From positions 61,698 through 125,697 of the forward strand of contig QKEL01000013.1 in the NCBI GenBank assembly GCA_003252395.1: a DNA stretch of 64,000 nt. The letters run 5' to 3'. The notes beneath the pieces were generated by a model that did no database searches, was not told the DNA's origin, and saw only the letters and a program-made list of their open reading frames with translations. Made by a program: the position numbers and the translations under genes. Each line of letters begins with the position of its first letter. Within the stretch, counting starts at the first letter, position 1. Source of the DNA: Spirochaetales bacterium (GTDB taxonomy: Bacteria > Spirochaetota > Spirochaetia > Treponematales > Treponemataceae). This document shows positions 25,501 to 32,575 of this stretch, one piece after another.

Positions 25501-25709
25501 TCTTCCATCGCGAGGTCGGGCTTTCTCTCTGGGAATACCTGAACCGGTACCGGATTTGCCTCGCGACCGAAATGCTCCTGCGCACGAACCTGACGATCAA
25601 CGAGATCGCCTACACCACCGGCTTTCAGGACCAGGCGTATTTTTGCCGGGTATTCAAAAAACAGCACGGCATTCCGCCGGGGAAAATACGCGCCAAAAAG
25701 TCGGTATAG
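22542..25709 (+). CDS. Hybrid LacI-sensor / HisKA-like / AraC regulator
   Basis: 1055 residues. Residues 1-290 are a LacI-type sugar-binding domain without its DNA-binding head (FIRGPETHASSMERYRGFRD, LICSSDMMAFAAVRALDRFG, ending IRESCGCS). The middle holds a GAF-like region and a segment resembling a histidine-kinase dimerisation helix (TDFFSRIGSDLVDPLESIL, no catalytic His). A receiver-like segment (SLVVLPDSGGEALALLRSL) precedes a C-terminal AraC double helix-turn-helix (WKLADSVNVSEDYLTRIF, INEIAYTTGFQDQAYFCRVF). It is divergent from the BASS operon and 60 nt upstream of the CUT1 ABC genes, which it probably controls in response to a pectin-derived sugar. Confidence 0.82.
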   Translation: MKRLAFVLASIHTGSALSLMPAVIRYATRLDLSLFIFPGGRLDSRPDREYLRNAIYRLVNTENLDGLVSWGSSIGGAVPVSELNDFHRSFEPLPYVTIAHKMEGHPCVSFDAYGGMKALVLHFIRVHGARRLAFIRGPETHASSMERYRGFRDALLESLLPDPADTPLVSDPFPWGSGEAAIEQLFGERGLIPGRDFDTLICSSDMMAFAAVRALDRFGYRVPEHYRVGGFNDSQESRILSSPFTTVHMPYRELGTASVSLLLSLLEGDRATDVPPSDRILPMASVIRESCGCSAGEGGEAPIRQAVLAGQAGPAVSFPADSPGGCRLLGDSLSLLFSLDPEDREALIDPVLDAFFSGDLALSFRLLDQVLTRFFERDGDIALVWKAISLAFDSGLLPVGNGRARDLEREAHYLSGKVQHRVAALRKYETGRRQAVLNSLKCDLLCARDRDSLVPVLAVHLPAIGMDSVAVILSESDEASRSLGWFCPEGLFPPSPAPFPSKRLLPAEAAPHFASGSYLVQPLFMENQPLGYIVHNVPFDDGIIYEELRSAIGSAIKGIFLFEETIQAKRAAEEAERARTDFFSRIGSDLVDPLESILSDIDALPDAKAGKTGDFASRAPSLSHIRSALATHLERTKRYIDVTLSLTDELALERKLFYPGAIIPEAADFPPIVGDGERIARAIAALREAFELPPRVSLGCEGLGLSFFSATARPESLWSVGDLVFAERTVLLHGGQFTRGSRECAAVLPWPTLSGLPFERAKKGDRAVLALRGGEPSFDKFRAPGTGAGPFPVTVAWDERNALPPETPVTLLWNAAGADIEDRLEVLSLRHSSEYFRSPFLYEGPPLEGESLSVPSADLLPSAVRNALPSLVVLPDSGGEALALLRSLPGLARVPVAVLPQTIRSELEIDALCDQPLVILCNRGVASSPEVARRMRGIAAGNETLPPHTGALVKRAILYMNVHYASHIARWKLADSVNVSEDYLTRIFHREVGLSLWEYLNRYRICLATEMLLRTNLTINEIAYTTGFQDQAYFCRVFKKQHGIPPGKIRAKKSV

Positions 25710-25769
25710 TGCAAAAGCGCGCCAGTATATTTCCCGTCCCATGGATTACGCTATCCTTGAGGTCACATT

Positions 25770-26702
25770 ATGGGAAACATTCAGGCCAGGAACGCCCGCA
25801 CGGGCGTGTGGCGAGATATCAGGCGTCACGCCTCCGTGTACGGACTTCTGCTGATTCCGTTCGTCTATTACGTCATATTCAAGTACCTGCCGATTTGGAA
25901 CGGCCAAATCGCCTTTAAGGACTTTATGCCCTTGGACGGCGTGCTGGGAAGCGCATGGGTGGGCCTGATGAATTTCGAAACCTTTTTTAAGTCCTTTTAC
26001 TTTTGGGAACTAATCCGAAATACGCTCTTTTACAGCTTCGGAAAGCTCTTGGTAAGCGTGCCATTGTCCATCGCCCTGGCGGTGACCCTGTACGAAAGCA
26101 TGCGGCCGCGCCTCGCGAAGTTCGTGCAGACCCTCGCGTACCTGCCTCACTTTCTCTCGTGGGTAATCGTGTACGGTATCCTGCTCGTGCTCCTCGCCCC
26201 CGGCGACGGCATCGTCAACGATATCATCAAGGCGTGCGGGGGCAAGCCCATCGCCTTTCTCACCGACGTGAAAACCTTCCCGGCCATCGTATTGCTTTCC
26301 GACGCCTGGAAGGAGATGGGCTGGAGCGCGATCATCTTCATCGCGGCGCTCATGGCCATCGATCCCTCCCTTTTCGAGGCCGCCATGGTGGAAGGCTGCA
26401 CCGCGGTCCAGCGGGTATGGTTTATCACCCTCCCGTCGATTCGCCCGGTCATCGTGATGGTAGTGCTGCTCCGGCTCGGCACCATACTCGACGCGGGCTT
26501 TAACCAAATGTTCATGCTCTATTCCATCCCGGTCTACAGCGTCGCGGACATTATCGATACCTGGGTTTACCGCCAGGGTCTCTTGGAGTTCCAGTTTGCC
26601 CTCGCCACCGCGGTGGGCATTTTCAAGGGCATTATCGGCCTTGGCCTGATCGTCGGCTCCAACGCCCTCGTAAAGCGCTTTGCCGACGGCTCGATTCTGT
26701 AA
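25770..26702 (+). CDS. CUT1 sugar ABC permease (LplB/YteP type)
   Basis: 310 residues with six membrane helices. The opening (HASVYGLLLIPFVYYVIFKY) and the EAA loop (AAMVEGCTAVQRVWFITLPS) are typical of LplB/YteP-type permeases of the carbohydrate uptake family. GAGG lies before the ATG. It forms the heterodimeric channel with the next gene; the ATPase is not encoded here, as is usual because a shared MsmX-type ATPase serves such systems. In other bacteria the YtePQ-like importers take up rhamnogalacturonan oligosaccharides, which fits the GH105 gene downstream. Confidence 0.9.
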   Translation: MGNIQARNARTGVWRDIRRHASVYGLLLIPFVYYVIFKYLPIWNGQIAFKDFMPLDGVLGSAWVGLMNFETFFKSFYFWELIRNTLFYSFGKLLVSVPLSIALAVTLYESMRPRLAKFVQTLAYLPHFLSWVIVYGILLVLLAPGDGIVNDIIKACGGKPIAFLTDVKTFPAIVLLSDAWKEMGWSAIIFIAALMAIDPSLFEAAMVEGCTAVQRVWFITLPSIRPVIVMVVLLRLGTILDAGFNQMFMLYSIPVYSVADIIDTWVYRQGLLEFQFALATAVGIFKGIIGLGLIVGSNALVKRFADGSIL

Positions 26703-26712
26703 GGGGTACCGT

Positions 26713-27609
26713 ATGCCAAAACCGAAAAGCTCCGCGATACGCCTGACGGCCTCCGATCGTCTGTTCTACGCCGGGTTGGACTTTTTCCTCGTCTTTATAC
26801 TGATCGTGGTGGCGATTCCCATGTGGAGTACCATCACCCTTTCCTTCCGGCCCAATACCTTCATCGGCTCCAACCTTGAGGGCATGTTCCTCGCGCCCTG
26901 GAAATGGTCCACGGCGGCCTACAAGGCCCTGCTCGGGAACCGCGGCTTCGTGCTCGCCTTTCTCAACAGCGGCAAAATTCTCGTGTTCGGCGTGGCCACG
27001 TCGCTCTTCCTGACCATTCCGTTGGCCTACGTGCTTTCCGTGAAAAGCCTTCCGGGGCGCAAGTTCCTGAACCTGTTCGTCCTTTTGCCCTATCTCTTTA
27101 ACGTGGGCATCATACCCATGTACCTGGTGGTTACCGGGGTGGGGCTGGCGAACCACCTGGCGGCGATTTACCTCCCCGCCGCGATCAGTACCTATAACTG
27201 CCTGATCATGCGCGGTTTTTTCGAGGGCATTCCGGATGAGCTGAAGGAGTCGGCCCGGATCGACGGCGCGCCGGAGTGGTACGTGCTGCTCAGGATCATC
27301 CTGCCCCTGTCGAAACCGATCATTATGACCATTGGCCTGTATTACGGCGTTTCCTTCTGGAACGACTTTTTCCACGCCATGCTGTACCTGAACAAGAACG
27401 AGCTGCAGCCGTTGCCCATCCTCTTGCGGAACATTCTCATGGCCAGCGGCATGAACGAGTTCGTGGAAGTGAACGCCTTCGGCAACGCTTCGGTCCAGGC
27501 AATCAAGGCGGCGAGCGTGTTCATGTCCGCCGTGCCGATGATCGTCGCCTATCCCTTTATCCAGAAATACTTCACCAAGGGGACCCTTCTGGGCTCGGTG
27601 AAGGGGTAG
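26713..27609 (+). CDS. CUT1 sugar ABC permease (YtcP type)
   Basis: 298 residues with six membrane helices; the second channel subunit. The EAA loop is ELKESARIDGAPEWYVLLRI and FLNSGKILVFGVATSLFLTI is characteristic of the YtcP subgroup. The ATG at 26713 lies 10 nt after the upstream stop, preceded by AAGGGG. Reads on to the binding-protein gene after 65 nt. Confidence 0.9.
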   Translation: MPKPKSSAIRLTASDRLFYAGLDFFLVFILIVVAIPMWSTITLSFRPNTFIGSNLEGMFLAPWKWSTAAYKALLGNRGFVLAFLNSGKILVFGVATSLFLTIPLAYVLSVKSLPGRKFLNLFVLLPYLFNVGIIPMYLVVTGVGLANHLAAIYLPAAISTYNCLIMRGFFEGIPDELKESARIDGAPEWYVLLRIILPLSKPIIMTIGLYYGVSFWNDFFHAMLYLNKNELQPLPILLRNILMASGMNEFVEVNAFGNASVQAIKAASVFMSAVPMIVAYPFIQKYFTKGTLLGSVKG

Positions 27610-27674
27610 CGAAACGGAACGCATCATATCGATGAATCGGCCCTGGGGCCGGTAGTATCTTAAGGAGGATATGT

Positions 27675-29249
27675 ATGAAAAAGAACTTGGCGAAAATTGC
27701 CGCCGCGGCGATGGTCGTCCTCACAATCGCGTCTTTTACCGTTTCCTGTAAAAAAGGCGAGTCGGTAGCAAAGGGCCCCGTCAACCTTGAAATTTGGTAC
27801 GGCGCTGCCGTGACCGAGGCCGGACCGCCCCCCGCGGACTGGAAGGCCCTGCAGGTCATCGGTTCCGAGCTCGGCATCAACCTTCAGCTTACGGCCCTTC
27901 CCTCGAACGAATCCGACCAAGACGTGAAGATCAACGCCGCCGCGGCCGCGAATGCCCTCCCGGACCTTTTCATGGTTCGCCGGGAAACCTGGCAGAAGCT
28001 CATCCCCACGGGCCTTATCGCCCCGGTGGACGACCTCTACGCGAAAATGCCCCACCGCACCGCCGTGCAGTACGACGCGGACAGCCGCACCTTCAGCACG
28101 CTGAACGGAAAATCCTGGGGTCTCGCCTCTCCCGGCTCGATCGTCAAGAATGAGGGTCTCCTCATCCGCAAGGACTGGCTTGACAGGCTCGGCCTCAAGG
28201 TGCCTACCACCACCGACGAGCTTTTCGCGGTCATGAAGGCCTTTACCGAGAAGGATCCCGACGGAAACGGCAAAAACGACACCTACGGCTACGGCGCCTT
28301 TATCGAAATCAACAATTACGAGGAAGGCCTGGGCCGCCGCCTGGAGCCGATCATGGGCGCCTTCGGGGTCGCGGGTACCTGGAACCTCACCGCCGCCGAC
28401 GCCGGATTGAACGTGCGAAAGCCCGCCTATTTCGACGCCCTTACCTACGTGAAAAAGATGATCGACTCGGGCGTTATCGACCCGAACTGGATCAGCTACA
28501 AGAAAGACGACTTCCGCGCCGCCTGGAAGCAGGGCCGGTTCGGCGTAATGCGCGAGCAGAACGCCGCCTTCGCCGCCGAATCCAACTACGCTCCCTTCGA
28601 CAAGAACTTCCCCAACGGGGAATGGATCGTGATCGATCCCCCGAAGGGGCCGAAGGGCAAGCAGGCCGTGGGCGTGTATACCCAGGGCTACCGCATTTAC
28701 GCGATGAGCGCCGCCGCCGCCAAGGCCGGAAAGGGACCCGCCATCGCGAAGCTCCTCGAATGGATGTCGTCCGACGAAGGCTACTACCTCCTCGGCTGGG
28801 GCGAGGAAGGGGTGAACTACGTGAAGGACGCCAACGGCGTTCCCACGGTTAAGGGCATTCCCGACGAGACAAAGGGGTACAGCAAGCCAGAGATGCAGCC
28901 CCTGACCCAGCTCCGAAACATGGTGTTCTTCAACGGCGATATCGAGCTCGCGTCCCGCTACCCGACCTACAAGACCGCCACTTCCGGCAAGACCATGAGC
29001 GCCCTTACCGTGCTTCGCGACATGCAAAAGCGCCCCTGGGTCGCCGCGATCGGCATCGACACCCTTCCCCCGCCCAACGCGGACCTGAAGCGGTTCTACG
29101 AACAGAGCGTGCTCGAGTTCCTCACCGGGACCCGCAAGCTCGACAAGGCCGGCTGGGACGCCTTCGTCGCCGAATTCGACAAGCTCGGCGGCGCAGACTG
29201 GGAAAAGGCCGGAATCGCCGACGCCAAGGCGAAGAATCTCCTGAAGTAA
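27675..29249 (+). CDS. ABC transporter sugar-binding lipoprotein (LplA/YtcQ type)
   Basis: 524 residues. The signal peptide ends TVSCKK, a lipobox, so the protein is tethered outside the inner membrane and delivers ligand to the two permeases. The large extracellular-type fold carries DPDGNGKNDTYGYG, the calcium-binding loop common in LplA-type receptors for oligosaccharides. AAGGAGG lies upstream of the ATG. Two hairpins follow the gene. The ligand is unknown; an unsaturated rhamnogalacturonide or oligogalacturonide is inferred from the GH105 gene next to it. Confidence 0.92.
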   Translation: MKKNLAKIAAAAMVVLTIASFTVSCKKGESVAKGPVNLEIWYGAAVTEAGPPPADWKALQVIGSELGINLQLTALPSNESDQDVKINAAAAANALPDLFMVRRETWQKLIPTGLIAPVDDLYAKMPHRTAVQYDADSRTFSTLNGKSWGLASPGSIVKNEGLLIRKDWLDRLGLKVPTTTDELFAVMKAFTEKDPDGNGKNDTYGYGAFIEINNYEEGLGRRLEPIMGAFGVAGTWNLTAADAGLNVRKPAYFDALTYVKKMIDSGVIDPNWISYKKDDFRAAWKQGRFGVMREQNAAFAAESNYAPFDKNFPNGEWIVIDPPKGPKGKQAVGVYTQGYRIYAMSAAAAKAGKGPAIAKLLEWMSSDEGYYLLGWGEEGVNYVKDANGVPTVKGIPDETKGYSKPEMQPLTQLRNMVFFNGDIELASRYPTYKTATSGKTMSALTVLRDMQKRPWVAAIGIDTLPPPNADLKRFYEQSVLEFLTGTRKLDKAGWDAFVAEFDKLGGADWEKAGIADAKAKNLLK

Positions 29250-29257
29250 CGCGACCG

Positions 29258-29314
29258 CGCGCCCCCTGAAGGGGCGCGTTTCTTACGGGCGTCCGGCGTA
29301 GGCTGCGGACGCCC
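29258..29314 (+). other. Tandem stem-loops after the binding-protein gene
   Basis: Two inverted repeats, CGCGCCCC / GGGGCGCG (29258-29278) followed by TTTCTT, and GGGCGTCCG / CGGACGCCC (29287-29314). Likely a leaky terminator or 3' protection that keeps binding-protein mRNA above that of the downstream GH105 gene. Confidence 0.6.
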
Positions 29315-29338
29315 TTCTTATGAGGATAGAGAACCCCT

Positions 29339-30457
29339 ATGGACACGAATAACCGGGAAACGCGCATATCCGAGCGGATGGCCCGCTCCGTCATGAGTCG
29401 GTACGCGAACGATCAGGTGCAATGGCACTACGAGCATGGCCTCGTACTGCAGGCCATATGGGCCGTCGCGGAATCCCTCCGCGATCCCGGCATGCGGGAT
29501 TGGGTGATCATGATGTACGACGCGAAAATCCGCGACGACGGCACCATCGCCTCGTACCGCGACGACGAATTCAACCTGGACCAGATCAATCCCGGCAAGG
29601 CCCTGTTCGACCTCTACGCGGCGACGGGCGAGGAAAAATACCGAAAGGCCATAGAGACGCTCCGCGGCCAGCTGCGCGCGCATCCCCGCACCCGCACCGG
29701 CGGCTTTTGGCACAAGAAGATTTACCCCTGGCAGATGTGGCTCGACGGGCTGTATATGCAAGGGCCCTTTTACGCGCGCTACGCCGCGGCTTTCGGCGCC
29801 CGTGAGGATTTCGTCGACGTCGTGAACCAGTTCGTCCTCGTAGAGAAGCACGCCCGCGATCCCGCCACGGGCCTCCTCTATCACGCCTGGGACGAGTCGG
29901 GCAAGCAGCTGTGGGCGAATCCGGCCACGGGCTGTTCCCCCCATTTTTGGGGCCGCGCCATGGGGTGGTTTTGCATGGCGGTTTTGGACACGCTGCGGTG
30001 GATTCCCCGCGACGGCGGCTTCGGGGACCTCAGCGCGCCCCTCGTCGCCATGGCGCGCCGCCTCGTTCCGGCGGTGCTTTCCTGTCAGGACGCCGAGAGC
30101 GGGCTGTGGTACCAGGTTCTGGACCAGCCCAAGCGCGAACGGAATTATCTGGAAACGTCAGCGAGCGCGATGTTCGTCGATTTCCTGTTCCGCGCGGCCC
30201 GATCCGGCTACGCCGATGATCCGGAGCGCGCGCTTTCGGCGGCCCGACGCGGCTATGAGGGCCTCGTCCGCTCCCGGTTGGAGGAAGACGCCGACGGGAA
30301 TCTGCACCTTACGGGCATTTGCAGCGTGGCGGGCCTGGGCGGAAACCCCTATCGCGACGGCTCCTTCGAGTATTACGTGAAAGAAGCGATCGTCACCGAC
30401 GATTTTAAGGGAGTCGGGCCGTTCATTCTTGCAAGCCTGGAGTCCGAAAGGATATAA
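29339..30457 (+). CDS. GH105 unsaturated rhamnogalacturonyl/glucuronyl hydrolase
   Basis: 372 residues of glycoside hydrolase family 105 (YteR/YesR type), an (alpha/alpha)6 barrel that removes the unsaturated uronate from the non-reducing end of lyase products; the released uronate feeds KduI and KduD. The catalytic Asp lies in WQMWLDGLYMQGPF, and QWHYEHGLVLQAIW and GGFWHKKIYP are typical. No signal peptide is present, so it acts in the cytosol on imported oligomers. It follows the ABC importer genes as part of the same operon. Confidence 0.9.
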   Translation: MDTNNRETRISERMARSVMSRYANDQVQWHYEHGLVLQAIWAVAESLRDPGMRDWVIMMYDAKIRDDGTIASYRDDEFNLDQINPGKALFDLYAATGEEKYRKAIETLRGQLRAHPRTRTGGFWHKKIYPWQMWLDGLYMQGPFYARYAAAFGAREDFVDVVNQFVLVEKHARDPATGLLYHAWDESGKQLWANPATGCSPHFWGRAMGWFCMAVLDTLRWIPRDGGFGDLSAPLVAMARRLVPAVLSCQDAESGLWYQVLDQPKRERNYLETSASAMFVDFLFRAARSGYADDPERALSAARRGYEGLVRSRLEEDADGNLHLTGICSVAGLGGNPYRDGSFEYYVKEAIVTDDFKGVGPFILASLESERI

Positions 30458-30458
30458 T
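30429..30458 (+). promoter_or_regulatory. Promoter of the MgtC-like gene inside the GH105 3' end
   Basis: TTGCAA (30429-30434), an 18-nt spacer and TATAAT (30453-30458), 9 nt before the ATG at 30468. The leader would be only about 3 nt. Confidence 0.55.
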
Positions 30459-30467
30459 CGCAGGGGT

Positions 30468-31172
30468 ATGAACCCAATCGTGATCCGCATCCTAGCGAGC
30501 CTCGCGGCCGGATTCCTTCTCGGCCTCGAGCGCCAATTGCACCGACAGCCCGCCGGCTTGAAAACCCACATACTCATTTGCGTGGGTTCCACCTTGCTCA
30601 TGCTCTGTTCCCTCATGATTTCCGGTCACCTGACCCTCGCCGGGGCGGTGCCCGCTCCGGGAACCGCCTTTCTGGGCGATCCGGCGCGCATCGCCGCGCA
30701 GGTGGTTTCGGGAATCGGCTTTCTCGGAGGCGGCGCCATTATCCGCCAGGGCTTTAACATTAAGGGGCTTACCACCGCCGCCACCATATGGGTCTCCGCC
30801 GCCGTGGGGCTTGCGCTCGGCCTTGGCGCCTACGCGGCCGCGGGCATTACCCTTGTTTCCGTGATCGTGACCCTCGTCGTGATGGAGCGGTTCGAGGAGG
30901 TATTCTTCCCCGCCCGCAATATCAAGACGCTCTTCCTCGTCTACGACGACCCCTATTTCGACTATGACCGTCTCGCCCATGCCCTGGACCGCTTGCGCAT
31001 CGCTTCCGACTCCATGGACGTTTACAAGAATATGGCGTCGGACCGCATAAAGATCGCCCTGCGGGTTCACATGCCCGCCCGGACCGACGTGCGCACGCTC
31101 TTCGAGGCCCTCAAAGAGGTCGGTCCCCTCGTGAAGATGGATCTAACGTCCAATGAAAAGCCGAATCGATAA
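30468..31172 (+). CDS. MgtC/SapB-family membrane protein
   Basis: 234 residues. Four to five N-terminal membrane helices carry the MgtC signature: LASLAAGFLLGLERQ, GFLGGGAIIRQGFNIKGLTT and AATIWVSAAVGLALGLG. A C-terminal soluble domain of about 85 residues follows. MgtC proteins affect magnesium homeostasis and, in pathogens, ATP synthase activity; the role here is unknown. It has its own near-leaderless promoter within the end of the GH105 gene. It overlaps the next gene by 20 nt. Confidence 0.85.
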   Translation: MNPIVIRILASLAAGFLLGLERQLHRQPAGLKTHILICVGSTLLMLCSLMISGHLTLAGAVPAPGTAFLGDPARIAAQVVSGIGFLGGGAIIRQGFNIKGLTTAATIWVSAAVGLALGLGAYAAAGITLVSVIVTLVVMERFEEVFFPARNIKTLFLVYDDPYFDYDRLAHALDRLRIASDSMDVYKNMASDRIKIALRVHMPARTDVRTLFEALKEVGPLVKMDLTSNEKPNR

Positions 31173-31959
31173 GCTGCTGGCTTCCAACGGGTTCGGTTCG
31201 CGCCGTGACATAAAGCGCATGCTCAAGAGCCGCGCCTTTCTGGTAAACGGCGCGGCGGTGGTCGATCCCGGCACCGTCGTTGACAGCGAAACCGACTCGT
31301 TTTCTTGGGAAGGCAAGGCCTTTAAACCCAGGGAGAAGGCCTATCTTATGCTCAATAAGCCTTCCGGTGTCGTCACCTCGACTTCCGATCCGGGGCACGA
31401 CACGGTCATGGACCTCCTCGCCGAGCCCTGGTCGCTTATGGATTTGCATCCCGTCGGTCGGCTCGATATCGATACCGAGGGGCTCCTCCTCCTTACCAAC
31501 GACGGACCGCTCACCCATCGGCTCACGTCGCCCAAAACCGGCGTGGACAAAACCTACGAGGCGCGCCTGCGCGACCCGGTAGGGCAGAGCGCCTTCGAGG
31601 AATACCGGGCGGCGTTCGGCCGGGGCGTCACCTTTCACGACGGCTATACGACCCTTCCCGCGAAACTGGACCTGCCTTCGAACGGCGACGCCGACGGGCC
31701 GAACGCCGTTCAGTCCGGCGCCTTTCCCCGTGACGCGGTACTGCTCACCGTTCAGGAAGGGAAGTACCATCAGGTTAAGAAAATGTTTAAGACCGTCGGA
31801 AACGAGGTTATCGCCCTGCGGAGGATATCGATGGGGCCGGTGCGTTTGGACCGGGCGCTCCCCCCGGGCGGGTATCGAGAGCTTTCGGAGTCGGAAATAC
31901 GGGCCCTGCGCCTCGCCGTGGGCAATGACGCTCCCGTCGACGGCGAATCGGCGCCTTGA
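31153..31959 (+). CDS. rsuA: RsuA-type ribosomal RNA pseudouridine synthase
   Basis: 268 residues. An S4 RNA-binding domain fills residues 1-60 (IDKLLASNGFGSRRDIKRML) and the catalytic domain has PVGRLDIDTEGLLLLTNDGP with the active-site Asp, plus LNKPSGVVTS. RsuA makes pseudouridine 516 in 16S rRNA; the related RluB/E/F act on 23S rRNA, and the choice is by the overall pattern. An insert (residues 175-190, NGDADGPNAVQSG) precedes the last motif EGKYHQVKKMF. The start overlaps the MgtC gene by 20 nt. Confidence 0.85.
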   Translation: MKSRIDKLLASNGFGSRRDIKRMLKSRAFLVNGAAVVDPGTVVDSETDSFSWEGKAFKPREKAYLMLNKPSGVVTSTSDPGHDTVMDLLAEPWSLMDLHPVGRLDIDTEGLLLLTNDGPLTHRLTSPKTGVDKTYEARLRDPVGQSAFEEYRAAFGRGVTFHDGYTTLPAKLDLPSNGDADGPNAVQSGAFPRDAVLLTVQEGKYHQVKKMFKTVGNEVIALRRISMGPVRLDRALPPGGYRELSESEIRALRLAVGNDAPVDGESAP

Positions 31960-31970
31960 GGGGTTATGGT

Positions 31971-32468
31971 ATGCAAAAAATTGACATTGTGGAAATGCGG
32001 CGCGAATGGCTGGGCGAGGCCGCCCGGATATATCAGTGGTACGTGGACAATTCCACGGCGACCTTTCAGATAGCCCCAACCAACGAGGCGGAAATGGAAG
32101 GCCTCCTTTTTTTCAAAAAGGACCGCTACCGGTCCTTCGGCGTCTTCGAAGGCGAATCATTCGTCGGTTACGGGATCGTCACCCAGTTTAAGACCCGCGA
32201 AGCCTACGACACCACCGCGGAGGTCACGGTATACCTGGATCACCGGGCCACGGGAAAGGGTTACGGCCGCGCGATCGTGGAACGGCTCGAAGCCTTCGCC
32301 CGAAGCCAAAAACTGCACTCCCTGCTCGCGATTATCTCCGGGGAAAACGAGGCGAGCATCAAGCTCTTTTCCCGCCTCGGCTATTCCGAGTGCGCCCGCT
32401 ATATAGAAGTGGGGCGTAAATTCGACCGCTGGCTCGACGTGGTGACGCTCGGCAAGATCCTCGACTAA
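31971..32468 (+). CDS. GNAT-family N-acetyltransferase (PAT/YwnH-like)
   Basis: 165 residues of the phosphinothricin-acetyltransferase-like branch. The acetyl-CoA loop is RATGKGYGRAIVERLEAFA, and EAARIYQWYVDNSTATFQ and GENEASIKLFSRLGY are typical. Substrates in this branch are amino acids such as methionine derivatives or the herbicide. The ATG at 31971 is chosen after GAGGGG; an upstream TTG at 31956 is possible. It sits 11 nt after rsuA and is likely co-transcribed. Confidence 0.85.
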   Translation: MQKIDIVEMRREWLGEAARIYQWYVDNSTATFQIAPTNEAEMEGLLFFKKDRYRSFGVFEGESFVGYGIVTQFKTREAYDTTAEVTVYLDHRATGKGYGRAIVERLEAFARSQKLHSLLAIISGENEASIKLFSRLGYSECARYIEVGRKFDRWLDVVTLGKILD

Positions 32469-32490
32469 AGGGGCAATCCGGTACAACTGC

Positions 32491-32518
32491 TTGACTTCCG
32501 GCCGCTCGGATTTACAAT
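32491..32518 (+). promoter_or_regulatory. Promoter of the pseudokinase gene
   Basis: TTGACT (32491-32496), a 16-nt spacer and TACAAT (32513-32518). Transcription should start near 32525, inside a tandem 16-bp repeat. Confidence 0.7.
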
Positions 32519-32550
32519 TAAGGGGTATACCAGCTAAGGGGTATACCAGC
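32519..32550 (+). repeat. Two adjoining copies of a 16-bp repeat
   Basis: TAAGGGGTATACCAGC occurs twice back to back (32519-32534 and 32535-32550). Each copy contains the palindrome GGTATACC. It follows the -10 box directly. Confidence 0.9.
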
Positions 32551-32575
32551 CGGGCCATGGAGGTAACAGACGTAT

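Noticed and set aside
27660..29027. A 455-codon minus frame opposite the binding protein gene
   Set aside because: It is Gly/His/Val-rich as expected from the antisense of a GC-rich gene; the plus frame is a clear LplA-type receptor.
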